A DNA stretch of 64,000 nt from Devosia aquimaris (GCF_020169335.1 NZ_JAIEZN010000001.1:1133426-1197425), one strand, 5' to 3'; positions 34,049 through 44,727 are shown, numbered from the stretch's first letter. Numbers and translations are program-made. The notes: generated by a model not told the origin, from the sequence alone.

Positions 34049-34942
34049 ATGAGCACTCTTCCTTTCGAAGCCGACCTCTCGGTTCATCCTGAAGTGACCG
34101 CGTTCTTTGACGCGCCAACCAATACCATCAGCTACGTGGTCAAGGATCCGCAGTCCAACGCCTGCGCCGTGATCGATTCCGTCATGGACATCGACTATGC
34201 GGCCGGTCGCATCAGCTATGAGGGCGCCGACGCCATCATCCGCCATATCGAGGAGCATCAGCTCAAGCTCGAGTGCCTGATCGAAACCCATGTGCATGCC
34301 GACCACCTGTCAGCAGCGCCCTATATCCAGGGCAAGCTGGGCGGCAAGCTGGGGATCGGCGCCAACATCACCATCGTGCAGGACACCTTCGGCAAGATCT
34401 TCAACGAGGGCACCGAATTTCAGCGCGATGGCAGCCAGTTCGACAAGCTGTTTGTCGATGGCGACAGCTATCAGATCGGCGAACTGACCGCGCATGTCCT
34501 GCTCACGCCCGGCCACACGCCGGCCTGCATGACCCATGTCATCGGCGACGCGGCCTTTGTTGGCGACACCCTGTTCATGCCCGATGGCGGCTCCGCACGC
34601 GCCGACTTCCCGGGCGGCGACGCGCGCGTGCTCTACCGGTCTATCCAGCGCGTGCTCACCCTGCCACGCGAAACGCGCCTGTTCATGTGCCACGACTACG
34701 GTCCGAACGGCCGGGACATCCAGTGGGAGACCACGGTCGGCGAGGAGATCGACCACAATATCCACGTTGGCCAGGGCACCGACGAGGACACCTTCGTCAA
34801 GATGCGCGAAGCCCGCGACGCTACGCTCAACATGCCGCGCCTGATCATTCCGTCGCTGCAGGTCAACATGCGCGCCGGACGCCTGCCGCCACGGGATTCA
34901 AGTGGCAAGACTTTCCTCAAGGTTCCCATCAACGGGCTCTAG
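34049..34942 (+). CDS. Persulfide dioxygenase-like metallo-beta-lactamase fold protein (Blh)
   Basis: Metallo-hydrolase fold enzyme of 297 residues, ETHE1/Blh group, oxidising glutathione persulfide to sulfite. Metal motif THVHADH (80-86) followed by His156, Asp173 and His215 (MCHDYGPNGRDI), the set expected for a mono-iron persulfide dioxygenase. GHTPACMTHVIGDAAFVGDTLFMPD is the family core. It is in an operon controlled by a BigR-like repressor, as in Agrobacterium and Xylella blh operons. Confidence 0.9.
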   Translation: MSTLPFEADLSVHPEVTAFFDAPTNTISYVVKDPQSNACAVIDSVMDIDYAAGRISYEGADAIIRHIEEHQLKLECLIETHVHADHLSAAPYIQGKLGGKLGIGANITIVQDTFGKIFNEGTEFQRDGSQFDKLFVDGDSYQIGELTAHVLLTPGHTPACMTHVIGDAAFVGDTLFMPDGGSARADFPGGDARVLYRSIQRVLTLPRETRLFMCHDYGPNGRDIQWETTVGEEIDHNIHVGQGTDEDTFVKMREARDATLNMPRLIIPSLQVNMRAGRLPPRDSSGKTFLKVPINGL

Positions 34943-34992
34943 CGCCCGGTGCACTGCCTGGCGCAGTGCGCTCAACATCGACGAGACCAACC

Positions 34993-35352
34993 ATGTTTTC
35001 CTTTCTCAAGCCCAAGGCCAAGACCATGAACCTCCGCAAGGTCGACGACAATTTCTCCGTGACCGGTCAGATCACTCCCGAGCAGGTCAAGGATGTTTCC
35101 GACGCCGGCTTCAAATCCATCGTGTGTGCCCGCCCGGACAATGAAGAGCCCGGCCAGCCGAGCTTTGCCGAAGTGGCCCGCGCCGCTGAAAACCTCGGGC
35201 TCAAGATCGTGCACATCCCCGTCTCGGGAATGCTGGGGGAGGGCCAGATCATCCGCTTCCACGACGCCTGGGCGCAGATGCCCAAGCCCATGCTCGGCTA
35301 TTGCCGCTCGGGCGCGCGCGCCGGCAGCCTGCACAGCACTCTTGGCCGCTGA
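34993..35352 (+). CDS. DUF442 / TIGR01244 family sulfurtransferase-phosphatase
   Basis: Protein of 119 residues with a dual-specificity-phosphatase-like fold. VTGQITPEQVKDVSDAGF, VCARPDNEEPGQP and the active-site loop GYCRSGARA with Cys104 and Arg109. In blh operons this domain serves as sulfurtransferase-type partner of the persulfide dioxygenase and is sometimes fused to it. Here it is a separate gene. Confidence 0.88.
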   Translation: MFSFLKPKAKTMNLRKVDDNFSVTGQITPEQVKDVSDAGFKSIVCARPDNEEPGQPSFAEVARAAENLGLKIVHIPVSGMLGEGQIIRFHDAWAQMPKPMLGYCRSGARAGSLHSTLGR

Positions 35353-35364
35353 CCCATCTTTCCC

Positions 35365-35388
35365 GGCCGGCTGCGGGCGCAGCCGGCC
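35365..35388 (+). other. Intra-operon stem-loop before SulP gene
   Basis: GGCCGGCTGC / GCAGCCGGCC, perfect 10-bp stem with GGGC loop in the gap between the DUF442 and SulP genes. No T-run, so likely an attenuating or stabilising hairpin. Confidence 0.55.
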
Positions 35389-35412
35389 CATCTATTCAAG
35401 GCGACCGCTTCA

Positions 35413-37197
35413 ATGAACCTCAAGACCTATTTCCCCATCCTGGACTGGGGCCGGCGCTATAACCGGCAAACGCTGACAAGCGATCTCATTGCGGCGGTCA
35501 TCGTCACCATCATGCTGATCCCCCAGTCGCTGGCCTACGCCTTGCTGGCCGGCCTGCCGCCGGAGGTGGGTCTTTACGCGTCGGTGTTGCCGCTGGTCGC
35601 CTATGCCATTTTCGGCACCTCCTCGGCGCTCGCCGTCGGGCCCGTGGCTGTCGTTTCCCTGATGACGGCCACCGCGGTCGGGCGCCTGGCGGCCGAAGGC
35701 TCCGTCGACTACACCAGCGCCGCGATCATCCTGGCGCTGCTGTCCGGCGTGATGCTCGCCCTGATGGGCCTGTTTCGCCTGGGCTTTATCGCCAATTTTC
35801 TGTCGCATCCGGTGATCTCCGGCTTCATCACTGCGTCAGGCCTGATCATCGCCACCAGCCAGGTGGGCGGCCTGCTCGGTATCAAGACCGAGGGGCACGC
35901 CATGCCCGACCTGCTGATGTCGATCATCGAGAATATCGGCCAGATCAATGGCCACACGGTTGCCGTCGGCTTCGTTGCGCTCGCCTTGCTCCTCTGGATC
36001 CGTCTTGACCTCAAGAACTGGCTCGCCCGCTTTGGCGTCCCCAAGGGGCCTGCCACCGTGATCGTGCGCGCCGGCCCGGTTCTGGTCGTCTTCCTCACCA
36101 TGGCCTGGTCCGGCTTGTTGGAGCTTGGCGCCAAGGGCGTTTCGCTGGTCGGGCAGGTGCCGCAAGGGCTGCCTCTGCTGACTTTGCCCAGCTTCAATCT
36201 CGACACCGTGCAGCAGCTGCTGGTGCCCGCCCTGATCATCTCGATCGTTGGCTTTGTGGAATCGATCTCTGTCGCCCAGACCCTGGCCGCCAAGCGGCGC
36301 GAACGCATCTCGCCCAACCAGGAGCTGATTGGCCTGGGCGCATCCAATATCGCCGCTGCGATCGGCGGCGGCTATCCGGTGACCGGCGGGTTCGCGCGCT
36401 CTGTGGTCAACTTCGACGCCGGTGCCGCCACGCCTGCCGCGGGGGCCTTTACCGCCATCGGCATCGCCGCGGCGACATTGCTGCTGACGCCGTTCCTGGC
36501 GCTGCTGCCCAAGGCAACGCTGTCGGCAACCATCGTGATCGCCGTGCTCACCCTGGTGGACTTCTCCATTCTGGCGCGCGCCTGGCGCTACTCGAAGGCG
36601 GATTTCGCCGCCGTCGCGTTGACTCTGGCCGGGACGCTCTTGCTTGGCGTCGAGATCGGTATCTCGCTGGGCGTTGGTGCCTCGATCCTGATTTTTCTCT
36701 ATCGCTCCTCGCAGCCACACGCCGCCGTGGTGGGCCTCGTGCCGGGGACGGAGCACTATCGCAACGTCAAGCGCCACAAGGTGGACACTGTCCCCGGGGT
36801 GCTTTCCATCCGCATCGACGAAAGCCTCTACTTCGCCAACGCCCACTATCTGGAAGATCTGGTCATCGCCCAGGTTGCCGCTAATCCGGGCCTGACCGAT
36901 GTCGTGCTGATGTGTTCGGCCGTAAACGCCATCGATATGTCGGCGCTCGAAAGCCTCGAGGCCATTGCCAGCCGCCTCAAGGACATGAATGTCCGCCTGC
37001 ACCTGTCTGAGGTCAAAGGTCCGGTCATGGATCGGCTGGCGGGGACTGACTTCGTTGCTCATCTCAGCGGACAAGTGCACCTCAGTCAGCACCAGGCGAT
37101 GCTGGCGATCGCCCAGCATAGGCTGGCCGCTGCCGACGCCGATGGCACGCAGAAGTCCGCGGGCAGGGCGCCCCAACAAGCCGCAACTCATCCGTAA
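35413..37197 (+). CDS. SulP family inorganic anion transporter with STAS domain
   Basis: Membrane transporter of 594 residues. SulP signature IVTIMLIPQSLAYALLAGLPPEVGLYAS near residue 40, about 11-12 TM helices to residue 430, and a cytoplasmic STAS domain (about 450-565, VLSIRIDESLYFANAHYLED ... NAIDMSALESLEAI). As last gene of the persulfide operon it may export sulfite/sulfate formed from sulfide oxidation or import sulfate; direction cannot be read. Confidence 0.9.
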   Translation: MNLKTYFPILDWGRRYNRQTLTSDLIAAVIVTIMLIPQSLAYALLAGLPPEVGLYASVLPLVAYAIFGTSSALAVGPVAVVSLMTATAVGRLAAEGSVDYTSAAIILALLSGVMLALMGLFRLGFIANFLSHPVISGFITASGLIIATSQVGGLLGIKTEGHAMPDLLMSIIENIGQINGHTVAVGFVALALLLWIRLDLKNWLARFGVPKGPATVIVRAGPVLVVFLTMAWSGLLELGAKGVSLVGQVPQGLPLLTLPSFNLDTVQQLLVPALIISIVGFVESISVAQTLAAKRRERISPNQELIGLGASNIAAAIGGGYPVTGGFARSVVNFDAGAATPAAGAFTAIGIAAATLLLTPFLALLPKATLSATIVIAVLTLVDFSILARAWRYSKADFAAVALTLAGTLLLGVEIGISLGVGASILIFLYRSSQPHAAVVGLVPGTEHYRNVKRHKVDTVPGVLSIRIDESLYFANAHYLEDLVIAQVAANPGLTDVVLMCSAVNAIDMSALESLEAIASRLKDMNVRLHLSEVKGPVMDRLAGTDFVAHLSGQVHLSQHQAMLAIAQHRLAAADADGTQKSAGRAPQQAATHP

Positions 37198-37217
37198 CGG
37201 AACTGTTGCTGATGGTG

Positions 37218-37249
37218 GTGGCCAGTGCTGGGAGCCCAGCGCTGGCCAC
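37218..37249. terminator. Bidirectional stem-loop between convergent operons
   Basis: GTGGCCAGTGCTGGG pairs with CCAGCGCTGGCCAC (one G-T pair) between the SulP and Rbs-type permease stops. A long GC-rich hairpin serving both strands; no strong T-run. Confidence 0.65.
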
Positions 37250-37256
37250 TCCCATT

Positions 37257-38258
37257 TCAGCCTCCCGTCGCCGAGCGGGCGTCGAGCCCGCGCAGTTCCA
37301 TGGCCTTGGCCCGCTGCCGTTCGCGGTAGCGGGTGAATTGCTGGTCGGCCAGCACGCCGGCAAGGATTACCGCCCCCATGACGGCGAAGTTGAGCGAGGA
37401 GGGAATGCCAAGCAGATTGACGAGGTTCTGCAGCTCCTGCAGCAGTAGCGCCCCCAGCATGACGCCGATGATCGAGCCTTCGCCGCCGCGCAGCGAAAAC
37501 CCGCCCAAAACAGCTGCTGCGATCGCATAGAGCTCGTAGAAATTGCCGTGCGACGAGGGCTGCACCGAGCGGGTGAACATGGCGAAGTAGATGGCCGCAA
37601 CCGAAGTCAGCACCGCGCAGATGATATAGGCGGCGATAACAACGGCGTCGGTGCGGATACCGGAATAGCGGGCCGCGTCCTCGTTCTTGCCGACGGCATA
37701 AAGATGCCGCCCAAAGACGGAGCGATGCAGGATGACCCAGCAGATGCCGCCCACGACCAGCATGGCAATGAAGGAATGGGGCACGCCAAAGCTGCGTCCG
37801 ATGGTGATCCATTCCACCTCCGGAAAGCTGGTGCCAAAGGGAAAGCCAGCTGTCGCCTCGCCGGTATAGCCACGGGCGACGCCGCGGTAGATCAGCAAGC
37901 CGCAGAGCGTCACGACGAAAGGCTGCATCTTGAGCTTGGTGATGAGCAGGCCGTGCGCCAGGCCCATCAGGGTGCCGGCGGCAACCACAATCAGCATGGC
38001 AAGCGGCCAGGGCACGGCATATTTGCCCAGCAGCTCGACGAACAGCACGCCCAGCAAGGCAATCATCGAGCCCACCGAGAGATCAATGCCACCGGTCATG
38101 ATGACGAAGCCCTGGCCGATGGCAAACAAGCCGAACAGTCCAATGAGATTGGCGGTATTGGCCAGGTTGATGGGCGACAGGAACAGTGGATTGCGCAGGT
38201 AAACCACCAGGCCGACGACGATGATCAGGATAGCCAGTCCCAGGTCTTTCTTTTGCAT
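37257..38258 (-). CDS. Sugar ABC importer permease (RbsC type)
   Basis: Permease of 333 residues for a ribose/xylose/allose-type (CUT2) importer. Ten or so TM helices; FVIMTGGIDLSVGSMIAL is the CUT2 permease signature. The C-terminal GGFSLRGGEGSIIGVMLGALLL loop fits the cytoplasmic coupling region. ATG at 38258 (MQKKDLG); upstream in-frame codons belong to the intergenic and ATPase region. Gap to the ATPase stop is 10 bp. Confidence 0.92.
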   Translation of the reverse strand: MQKKDLGLAILIIVVGLVVYLRNPLFLSPINLANTANLIGLFGLFAIGQGFVIMTGGIDLSVGSMIALLGVLFVELLGKYAVPWPLAMLIVVAAGTLMGLAHGLLITKLKMQPFVVTLCGLLIYRGVARGYTGEATAGFPFGTSFPEVEWITIGRSFGVPHSFIAMLVVGGICWVILHRSVFGRHLYAVGKNEDAARYSGIRTDAVVIAAYIICAVLTSVAAIYFAMFTRSVQPSSHGNFYELYAIAAAVLGGFSLRGGEGSIIGVMLGALLLQELQNLVNLLGIPSSLNFAVMGAVILAGVLADQQFTRYRERQRAKAMELRGLDARSATGG

Positions 38259-38268
38259 TGTTGGTCCC

Positions 38269-39783
<1,515 letters not shown>

Positions 39784-39836
39784 TGTTTGGCAATTTCACG
39801 CAGTCGGACCCGGGAAGGGTCTGGAAGCAGAAATGT

Positions 39837-39870
39837 GCACCGGGCCAGGCTGCCGTTCCTGGCCCGGTGC
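39837..39870. other. Stem-loop between sugar-binding protein and ATPase genes
   Basis: GCACCGGGCCAGG / CCTGGCCCGGTGC, perfect 13-bp stem with 8-nt loop, 18 bp after the binding-protein stop on the minus strand. No T-run on that strand. Confidence 0.75.
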
Positions 39871-39887
39871 GACATCAGCGGTGAGGA

Positions 39888-40835
39888 TTAGCCGCCAATG
39901 CGCGCCTTGAGCTCGGCCTCGAAGGCATCGACATTGTCCTTGTCGATCACCTTGGTGGGCACGATGATCAGCCCATCCGCGGGAACGCCGGACTTGTCGC
40001 CCTCAAGATACTTCGCCATCAGGTGCATGCCCTGATAGCCCCACTGGTAGGGGTCCTGCACAACAGTGCCGGCAAAGTTGCCCTCACGCACGGCACCCAG
40101 GGTGATGGGGTCTTCGTCAAAGGCGATGACCGTGATCTGCCCCAGCTTGCCCGCTGCCTGCAGCGCCTCATAGATCTTGGGCGGGTTGTAAGAGTAGAAG
40201 CCAACCATGCAGTTGATCTCTGGGTTGGCGGCCAGAACGTCATCGACATTGGACCGGGCCCGACCGAAATCCACGTCGTCGCCGCGAACATCGACCAGCT
40301 CGATCCCCTTGCCTTCAACGGCCTGGCGGAAGCCGGCAATGCGCTCAACGGCGTTGTCGGCGCCCAGGAAGCCCACAAAGCCCATGCACTTGGCCCCGTC
40401 GGGCAGCGCCTTGACCGCGATCTCGCCCGCCTGAACGCCGGCCGCGGTATTGGACGAGCCCAGGTAGGCGATGCGATTGCTGGCTGGGGCATCGCTATCG
40501 GTGGTGAACAGGGGCACCTGCGCCGCAATGCGGTTGAACGCATCGATGGAGTTCTTGGGATCCGCCGACGAGATCATGATGGCGTCCGTTCCGGCGGCCA
40601 CCAGATCGTCCATCAGGGCGTTCTGCAACGCGGCGGTCCCCTGCACAGGATAGCGGAACTGCAGGTCATAACCGGGCAGCTCGTCCTGCGCCTTCTTGAC
40701 GCCGGCCTCTGCCAGTTTCCAGAAGTCGGAAGCGGCGTTCACCACGAAGGCGAGCTGCGGCTTGTCCTGGGCAAAGGCTGGGCCGGACAGCAGTCCAGCG
40801 AGGCTAAGCAGTGAGATGGCAATCTTTGACTTCAT
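39888..40835 (-). CDS. Sugar ABC importer substrate-binding protein (RbsB-like)
   Basis: Periplasmic CUT2 binding protein of 315 residues. Sec signal peptide residues 1-22 (GPAFAQDK). Core blocks include AFVVNAASDFWKLAEAG, AIMISSADPKNSIDAF, FTTDSDAPASNRIAYLG and DEDPITLGAVREGNF. ATG at 40835 has AGGGAGG upstream (GGAGGATC). The ligand is probably a pentose, hexose or polyol; the specific sugar is not evident. Confidence 0.92.
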   Translation of the reverse strand: MKSKIAISLLSLAGLLSGPAFAQDKPQLAFVVNAASDFWKLAEAGVKKAQDELPGYDLQFRYPVQGTAALQNALMDDLVAAGTDAIMISSADPKNSIDAFNRIAAQVPLFTTDSDAPASNRIAYLGSSNTAAGVQAGEIAVKALPDGAKCMGFVGFLGADNAVERIAGFRQAVEGKGIELVDVRGDDVDFGRARSNVDDVLAANPEINCMVGFYSYNPPKIYEALQAAGKLGQITVIAFDEDPITLGAVREGNFAGTVVQDPYQWGYQGMHLMAKYLEGDKSGVPADGLIIVPTKVIDKDNVDAFEAELKARIGG

Positions 40836-40891
40836 GATGATCCTCCCTGTCGAGGGGGCATATTGCTTGCCTCCTCCCGACCTGTTGACGT

Positions 40892-40921
40892 CACCCACGG
40901 CAAACCATTTGCCGTGAGGTG
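40892..40921. other. Stem-loop between epimerase and binding-protein genes
   Basis: CACGGCAAA / TTTGCCGTG, 9-bp stem with CCA loop, extended by CACC/GGTG across one bulge. It follows the epimerase stop on the minus strand and precedes the binding-protein gene. Confidence 0.6.
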
Positions 40922-41002
40922 GGCTTACCGCCTGTCCCCCTTTTCCGAACGCACTGCACAGATTGCGGACTTTGGGGTGCGCGGATTCCATTGCCGTATC
41001 GT

Positions 41003-41977
41003 CTAGCCCGGGTACCAGACGATGCGGGGGTCGTCGGGCGCGCGGCGATAGTCCCAGGCGCGCTCGACAAGAAGTTTGGTATCCACCATCGGCCGCCAGT
41101 TGAGCAGCAGCCCAGCCTTTGACGTATCGAGCCAATTGCTGTGATAGGGTGTGTTGATGTCGACAGAGGGCAGGCCACGGGTGGCGCGCAGATGCGCAGC
41201 CACAAAGCCGTAGTCTACCGGCTGGCTCATGCCGATGTTGAACAGATGACCGCGGGCAGCCTGGTGATCGAGCGCGGTCAGGATGGCGCACACCAGATCC
41301 GAGACATGAACGAAATTTCGCCGCAGCGGCGCGCCGTTGAGGTCCCTCAGCAGGGGAACAGTATCTGACGCCGCAAGCCTCTCGATCTCGGACGGCGGCA
41401 GCAGTTCGCTCCAGGCCGGGCCGCCGAACTGCTCGCCAAAGCTGAGTGCGTAGCGAAAGTCATCCTTTTCCATGATCCACGGCGCCCGCAGGCAGCAGGT
41501 GTTGATGCCATACTGGATCGCGTACTGCTCCAGCATGACCTCCTCGATCACCTTGGTGAGCGCGTAACAGCCGGGATAGGCGCGGCGTGGCGCGGTCTCG
41601 GTGATGGGGGCGTCATAGGCGTGGAACATATGCCCCACCGAGCAATCGCCGCCGATCAACATGAACTGCTCTGCATCGGGCGCGCTGCGGAATGCCTCGA
41701 GCAGGTTGAACATGCCCTTGACGCCCACATCCATGGCCAGGGCAGGAGACTCCTTTACGGCCGCCATATGGAGCACATGGGTTACCCCTTCCATGGCGCT
41801 GCGGACTAGGTCGGCGTCTGAAAGTGACCCCTTCACCACCTCCACGGACGGATGCTCGATGATGCGGTTGTTGCAGATGGCCCGGATTGTCCATCCTGCG
41901 AACTTGTTGGCAGACAGAAACGCCGGCAGAAAATTGCTGCCAACCTTCCCGGTAATGCCCGTGACGAGCAACTTCAT
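41003..41977 (-). CDS. NAD-dependent epimerase/dehydratase family protein
   Basis: Extended short-chain dehydrogenase of 324 residues. Rossmann motif TGITGKVG (6-13), LHMAAVKE block and active site Y-x3-K in GCYALTKVIEE. ATG at 41977 gives the usual MKLLVTGITGKVG start, though the ribosome site is weak. Located before an RbsB-like gene on the same strand and after a LacI regulator, so it most likely acts on the imported sugar or a uronate; substrate unknown. Confidence 0.85.
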   Translation of the reverse strand: MKLLVTGITGKVGSNFLPAFLSANKFAGWTIRAICNNRIIEHPSVEVVKGSLSDADLVRSAMEGVTHVLHMAAVKESPALAMDVGVKGMFNLLEAFRSAPDAEQFMLIGGDCSVGHMFHAYDAPITETAPRRAYPGCYALTKVIEEVMLEQYAIQYGINTCCLRAPWIMEKDDFRYALSFGEQFGGPAWSELLPPSEIERLAASDTVPLLRDLNGAPLRRNFVHVSDLVCAILTALDHQAARGHLFNIGMSQPVDYGFVAAHLRATRGLPSVDINTPYHSNWLDTSKAGLLLNWRPMVDTKLLVERAWDYRRAPDDPRIVWYPG

Positions 41978-42419
41978 GAAAGCCGCGCTCGGCCAAAGGA
42001 AGAAAGATATACGTACCTCAAAACGGCTCCCCTCCCGTCCCGGTGCACATGCGGCAGCACCGGAAACGTCACATGCCAATCTGGTTTGGTTGCCGAGCGG
42101 GCCTCCCCTCCCGCCCGGCTTCGCATCTGCACTTCGACCCAGGCCAGAGCGCAAATATCACGGACCACCGCATCGCGAATGATCATATTATGTGATAATA
42201 TCAGCATTCAACACGGCATGCCGTCAAGACAGTATTTGCAGGTATAGTGTCAGCACATGAAGCGCTGTCCGCTGGCCTACAAAGTACCGACAATTGCCGA
42301 CGCGCAGTGCTCACAGCACCGCCGTCTCAGGGGCGCAAATATGGCGTCAATCGAATGCCGCTGCGACCGCTGCAGAACGAGCAAGTTATTGGCCGTGATT
42401 GTCTTTTGTGCTGAGCAGT
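41978..42419. other. Intergenic region upstream of the epimerase
   Basis: No gene supported; short open frames here have no codon structure like the neighbours. It contains TGATAATATCA (42193-42203) and ACGGCATGCCGT (42213-42224), both perfect palindromes, which look like regulator sites upstream of the epimerase operon. Confidence 0.6.
42193..42224. promoter_or_regulatory. Pair of palindromic operator-like sites
   Basis: TGATA-A-TATCA (42193-42203) and ACGGCATGCCGT (42213-42224), about 20 bp apart centre to centre. The first resembles the GATAATATTATC palindrome at 43711-43722 before the LacI gene. Which regulator binds is unknown. Confidence 0.45.
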
Positions 42420-43505
42420 CTATTCCGCCGCTCTGCGTGCCTTGACGGCGTTGGCGGCAAGGCCGGTGGATTCGCGCACGATGAGCTCGCACTCCACCTT
42501 GATGCGGGTCGGCGCAATGGGAAGGCCGCCAGAAGCATCAATCAACAGTTCAGCCGCCGTCCGACCCATCTCGTACTGCGGGAGCACCAGCGTGGACAGC
42601 GGCGGGTGCATGTATTGCGCGATGTCACGATCATCGAACCCGATCACGGCGACGTCGCCGGGAATGCTCAGCCCGAGTTCCTTGAGCGCCTCATAGCAGC
42701 CGACTGCCATCATGTCGTTCGCACAGAATATGGCATCCGGTGGCGCGGGCAGGGCCATCAGCTCGCGCGTCATGTTATAGCCAGCCGAGGGCTCCCAGTT
42801 TCCGGGTTTGACCAGCTGTGGATCAAAGCTCATGTCGGCGCTGGCCAAGGCCTGGCGATAGCCCTTGAGGCGATCACGTGCGCCCTCGACGCCATGTTGG
42901 CCATTGATGTAGCCGATCCGTCGCCGCCCCATGGCGATCAGGTGCTCGGTGGCCACCCGGCCGCCAACCAAATCGCCCGGCAAGACAGCGCTATGGGCCC
43001 GTTCGGCGTCATGGCAGTTCACCAAGACCGTGCGATGTCCGGCAAATGCCTGCGAGAGCTGCACTTCGCGGGTGAGGATGGTCCCATACAAGACCCCGAC
43101 AAGCCGCTGCCGCGCCGCGCTGGCAATCAGGCTGGCTTCGACCTCGGGGTCGCCGTGGCTAACCCCCAGCGTAACGCTGATGCCCTGTTCCAGGGCAAAG
43201 TCGCGGGCGCCCTCGAAGGCCAGCGCCATCCAGGGGTCAGCCGAAATCTCATCCACGACGAACAGGATTGTCGACTGCGCCTCGGGCGCCATGGGCCGCG
43301 GCCCCCGGCGGACAAACCGATAGCCCAGCGCATTTGCGGCGTCGACGACGCGCCGCCGTGTTGCTTCCGCCAGCCTCGCGCCCTTGCTGCCGCTGAGCAC
43401 AAGCGACACCGTCGCCTGGGACACCCCGGCAGCCGCGGCAACATCCATCATGGTGGGCCTGGTCGCGCCCGCCTGTTTTTTGGACTTGGGCATAGGGGCG
43501 GGCAT
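42420..43505 (-). CDS. LacI family transcriptional regulator
   Basis: Repressor of 361 residues. N-terminal HTH TMMDVAAAAGVSQATVSLVLSG (about residues 18-39) and hinge ANALGYRFVRR, then a periplasmic-binding-like effector domain with FCANDMMAVGCYEALKELG. Lies upstream of the epimerase and Rbs-type importer on the same strand and probably controls them. The tail lacks unusual features. Confidence 0.92.
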   Translation of the reverse strand: MPAPMPKSKKQAGATRPTMMDVAAAAGVSQATVSLVLSGSKGARLAEATRRRVVDAANALGYRFVRRGPRPMAPEAQSTILFVVDEISADPWMALAFEGARDFALEQGISVTLGVSHGDPEVEASLIASAARQRLVGVLYGTILTREVQLSQAFAGHRTVLVNCHDAERAHSAVLPGDLVGGRVATEHLIAMGRRRIGYINGQHGVEGARDRLKGYRQALASADMSFDPQLVKPGNWEPSAGYNMTRELMALPAPPDAIFCANDMMAVGCYEALKELGLSIPGDVAVIGFDDRDIAQYMHPPLSTLVLPQYEMGRTAAELLIDASGGLPIAPTRIKVECELIVRESTGLAANAVKARRAAE

Positions 43506-43710
43506 CTCCGAACTTGCTGTAGCCGGCGTGCTGGGCGCGACGCCGGACTGTCTGGACGAGTGGTGCGTGGCAGTTGGCCATGCGGGTGACGTCTTCGTCT
43601 CCCGCCGAGCCAGTCACGCCCCGTACCCGCCCACCGCAGCCGTGGCCGGATACATGCTGGGCATACTCGCCCATGGGCACACCAAACGTCACGCCTTCAG
43701 TGATTTCAAG

Positions 43711-43722
43711 GATAATATTATC
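43711..43722. promoter_or_regulatory. Palindrome GATAATATTATC upstream of lacI-like gene
   Basis: Perfect 12-bp palindrome in the 235-bp gap between the GntR stop and the LacI start. It resembles TGATAATATCA at 42193 and may be a GntR or LacI operator. Confidence 0.45.
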
Positions 43723-43740
43723 AACTGAACGGCTGGTGGC

Positions 43741-44601
43741 TCAAACGCGAGCCGGGGCGCTTTTGCCAGCCAGGGCATCACGCTGGCGGTGCTTCGCCTC
43801 CAGGGCGTCGACAACGTCCTTCAAGGAGTCGTCGATCAGGATCTCCATTCGGGTTCGTGCCATTTCTGCGTTGCGCTGGCGAATGGCTTCCAGCACGTCG
43901 AAGTGCTGCAACAGGCGCGCAGGCTTGGACGCAGCGGATTCGACACCCTGCCACCCCAGGCGGAGAGTCCGCCGCATCACCGTATTGAGCAGCGTGTTGA
44001 ACGCGCCGATGAACGGATTGTGGGTGGCGCTGACGATCTCGAGGTGAAACCGGAGGTCCGCCGTGAGCAAAGCCTGTTCGTCCCGCCCCGCAGACTTCAT
44101 CTGCTCATAGGCAAGCTCAAGCCGCTTCAGTTCGGCGTCGGTCCGCACCTGCGCCGCCATGGCTGCCGCGCCCGGCTCAATCATGCGACGCAGCGGATAG
44201 ATGCTCATGGCAATTTCATCCAGCGGCTTGGCGTCCAGGTGCCATGCCAGGACCTCTGGATCGAGCATGTTCCAGAACATGGGCAGGGTGACGCTGGTGC
44301 CGACGCGCGTCTTGGCCACGATCATGCCCTTGGACGTCAACTGGGCATAGGCCTCGCGCAGCCCCGTGCGCGTGACGCCATACCGATCCAGCATGGCGGC
44401 TTCGTCGGGCAGGCGGGCGTCAGCGGGGTAGGTGCCAGAGACAATTTCGCGTCCGAGGATGTGGAGCAGGTCATTGTCGTTTCGTCCCTCGCCATGAGGG
44501 GTCATCAACCGTTCGACTGCAGGGTTGCGGTCAATGGTTGTGGGGTCGTCCGAGTAGTCACGTAAAGCCATCAGGGGATCGATCGGTGTTGGCCATGCCA
44601 T
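43741..44601 (-). CDS. GntR (FadR subfamily) transcriptional regulator
   Basis: Regulator of 286 residues with winged HTH (RLPDEAAMLDRYGVTRTGLREAYAQLTSKGMI) and an all-helical FCD domain (about 120-270) with ligand residues in DLRFHLEIVSATHN. The first 30-40 residues before the HTH are longer than usual; starts at residues 11 (MALRDY) or 33 are alternatives. Precedes the LacI gene on the same strand; sugar-acid effector likely by family. Confidence 0.9.
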   Translation of the reverse strand: MAWPTPIDPLMALRDYSDDPTTIDRNPAVERLMTPHGEGRNDNDLLHILGREIVSGTYPADARLPDEAAMLDRYGVTRTGLREAYAQLTSKGMIVAKTRVGTSVTLPMFWNMLDPEVLAWHLDAKPLDEIAMSIYPLRRMIEPGAAAMAAQVRTDAELKRLELAYEQMKSAGRDEQALLTADLRFHLEIVSATHNPFIGAFNTLLNTVMRRTLRLGWQGVESAASKPARLLQHFDVLEAIRQRNAEMARTRMEILIDDSLKDVVDALEAKHRQRDALAGKSAPARV

Positions 44602-44651
44602 GGCCGGCAGGAAGCGGGGCCATTGCGACCCGGGTTCCTTTAGTGTTGCGG

Positions 44652-44687
44652 CAAAAGGCGCCGGATAGCAATGCTCGTCCGGCGCCT
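44652..44687 (-). terminator. Terminator after malK-like gene
   Basis: TCCGGCGCCT on one side and AGGCGCCGGA on the other, a 10-bp stem with 12-nt loop, followed on the minus strand by TTTTGCC. Intrinsic terminator 41 bp after the ATPase stop. Confidence 0.82.
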
Positions 44688-44727
44688 AAACTGCGGCATT
44701 TGCCCGCAAAAATGCGGGTGAGACGGT

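Noticed and set aside
35836..37812. Minus-strand open frame of 658 codons opposite SulP
   Set aside because: Spans the 3' ends of two convergent genes and the terminator hairpin; a shadow of SulP and the permease.
42257..42445. Small plus-strand open frame of 62 codons with several Cys
   Set aside because: Overlaps the end of the LacI gene, has no ribosome site and no family resemblance; the Cys content alone is not evidence.
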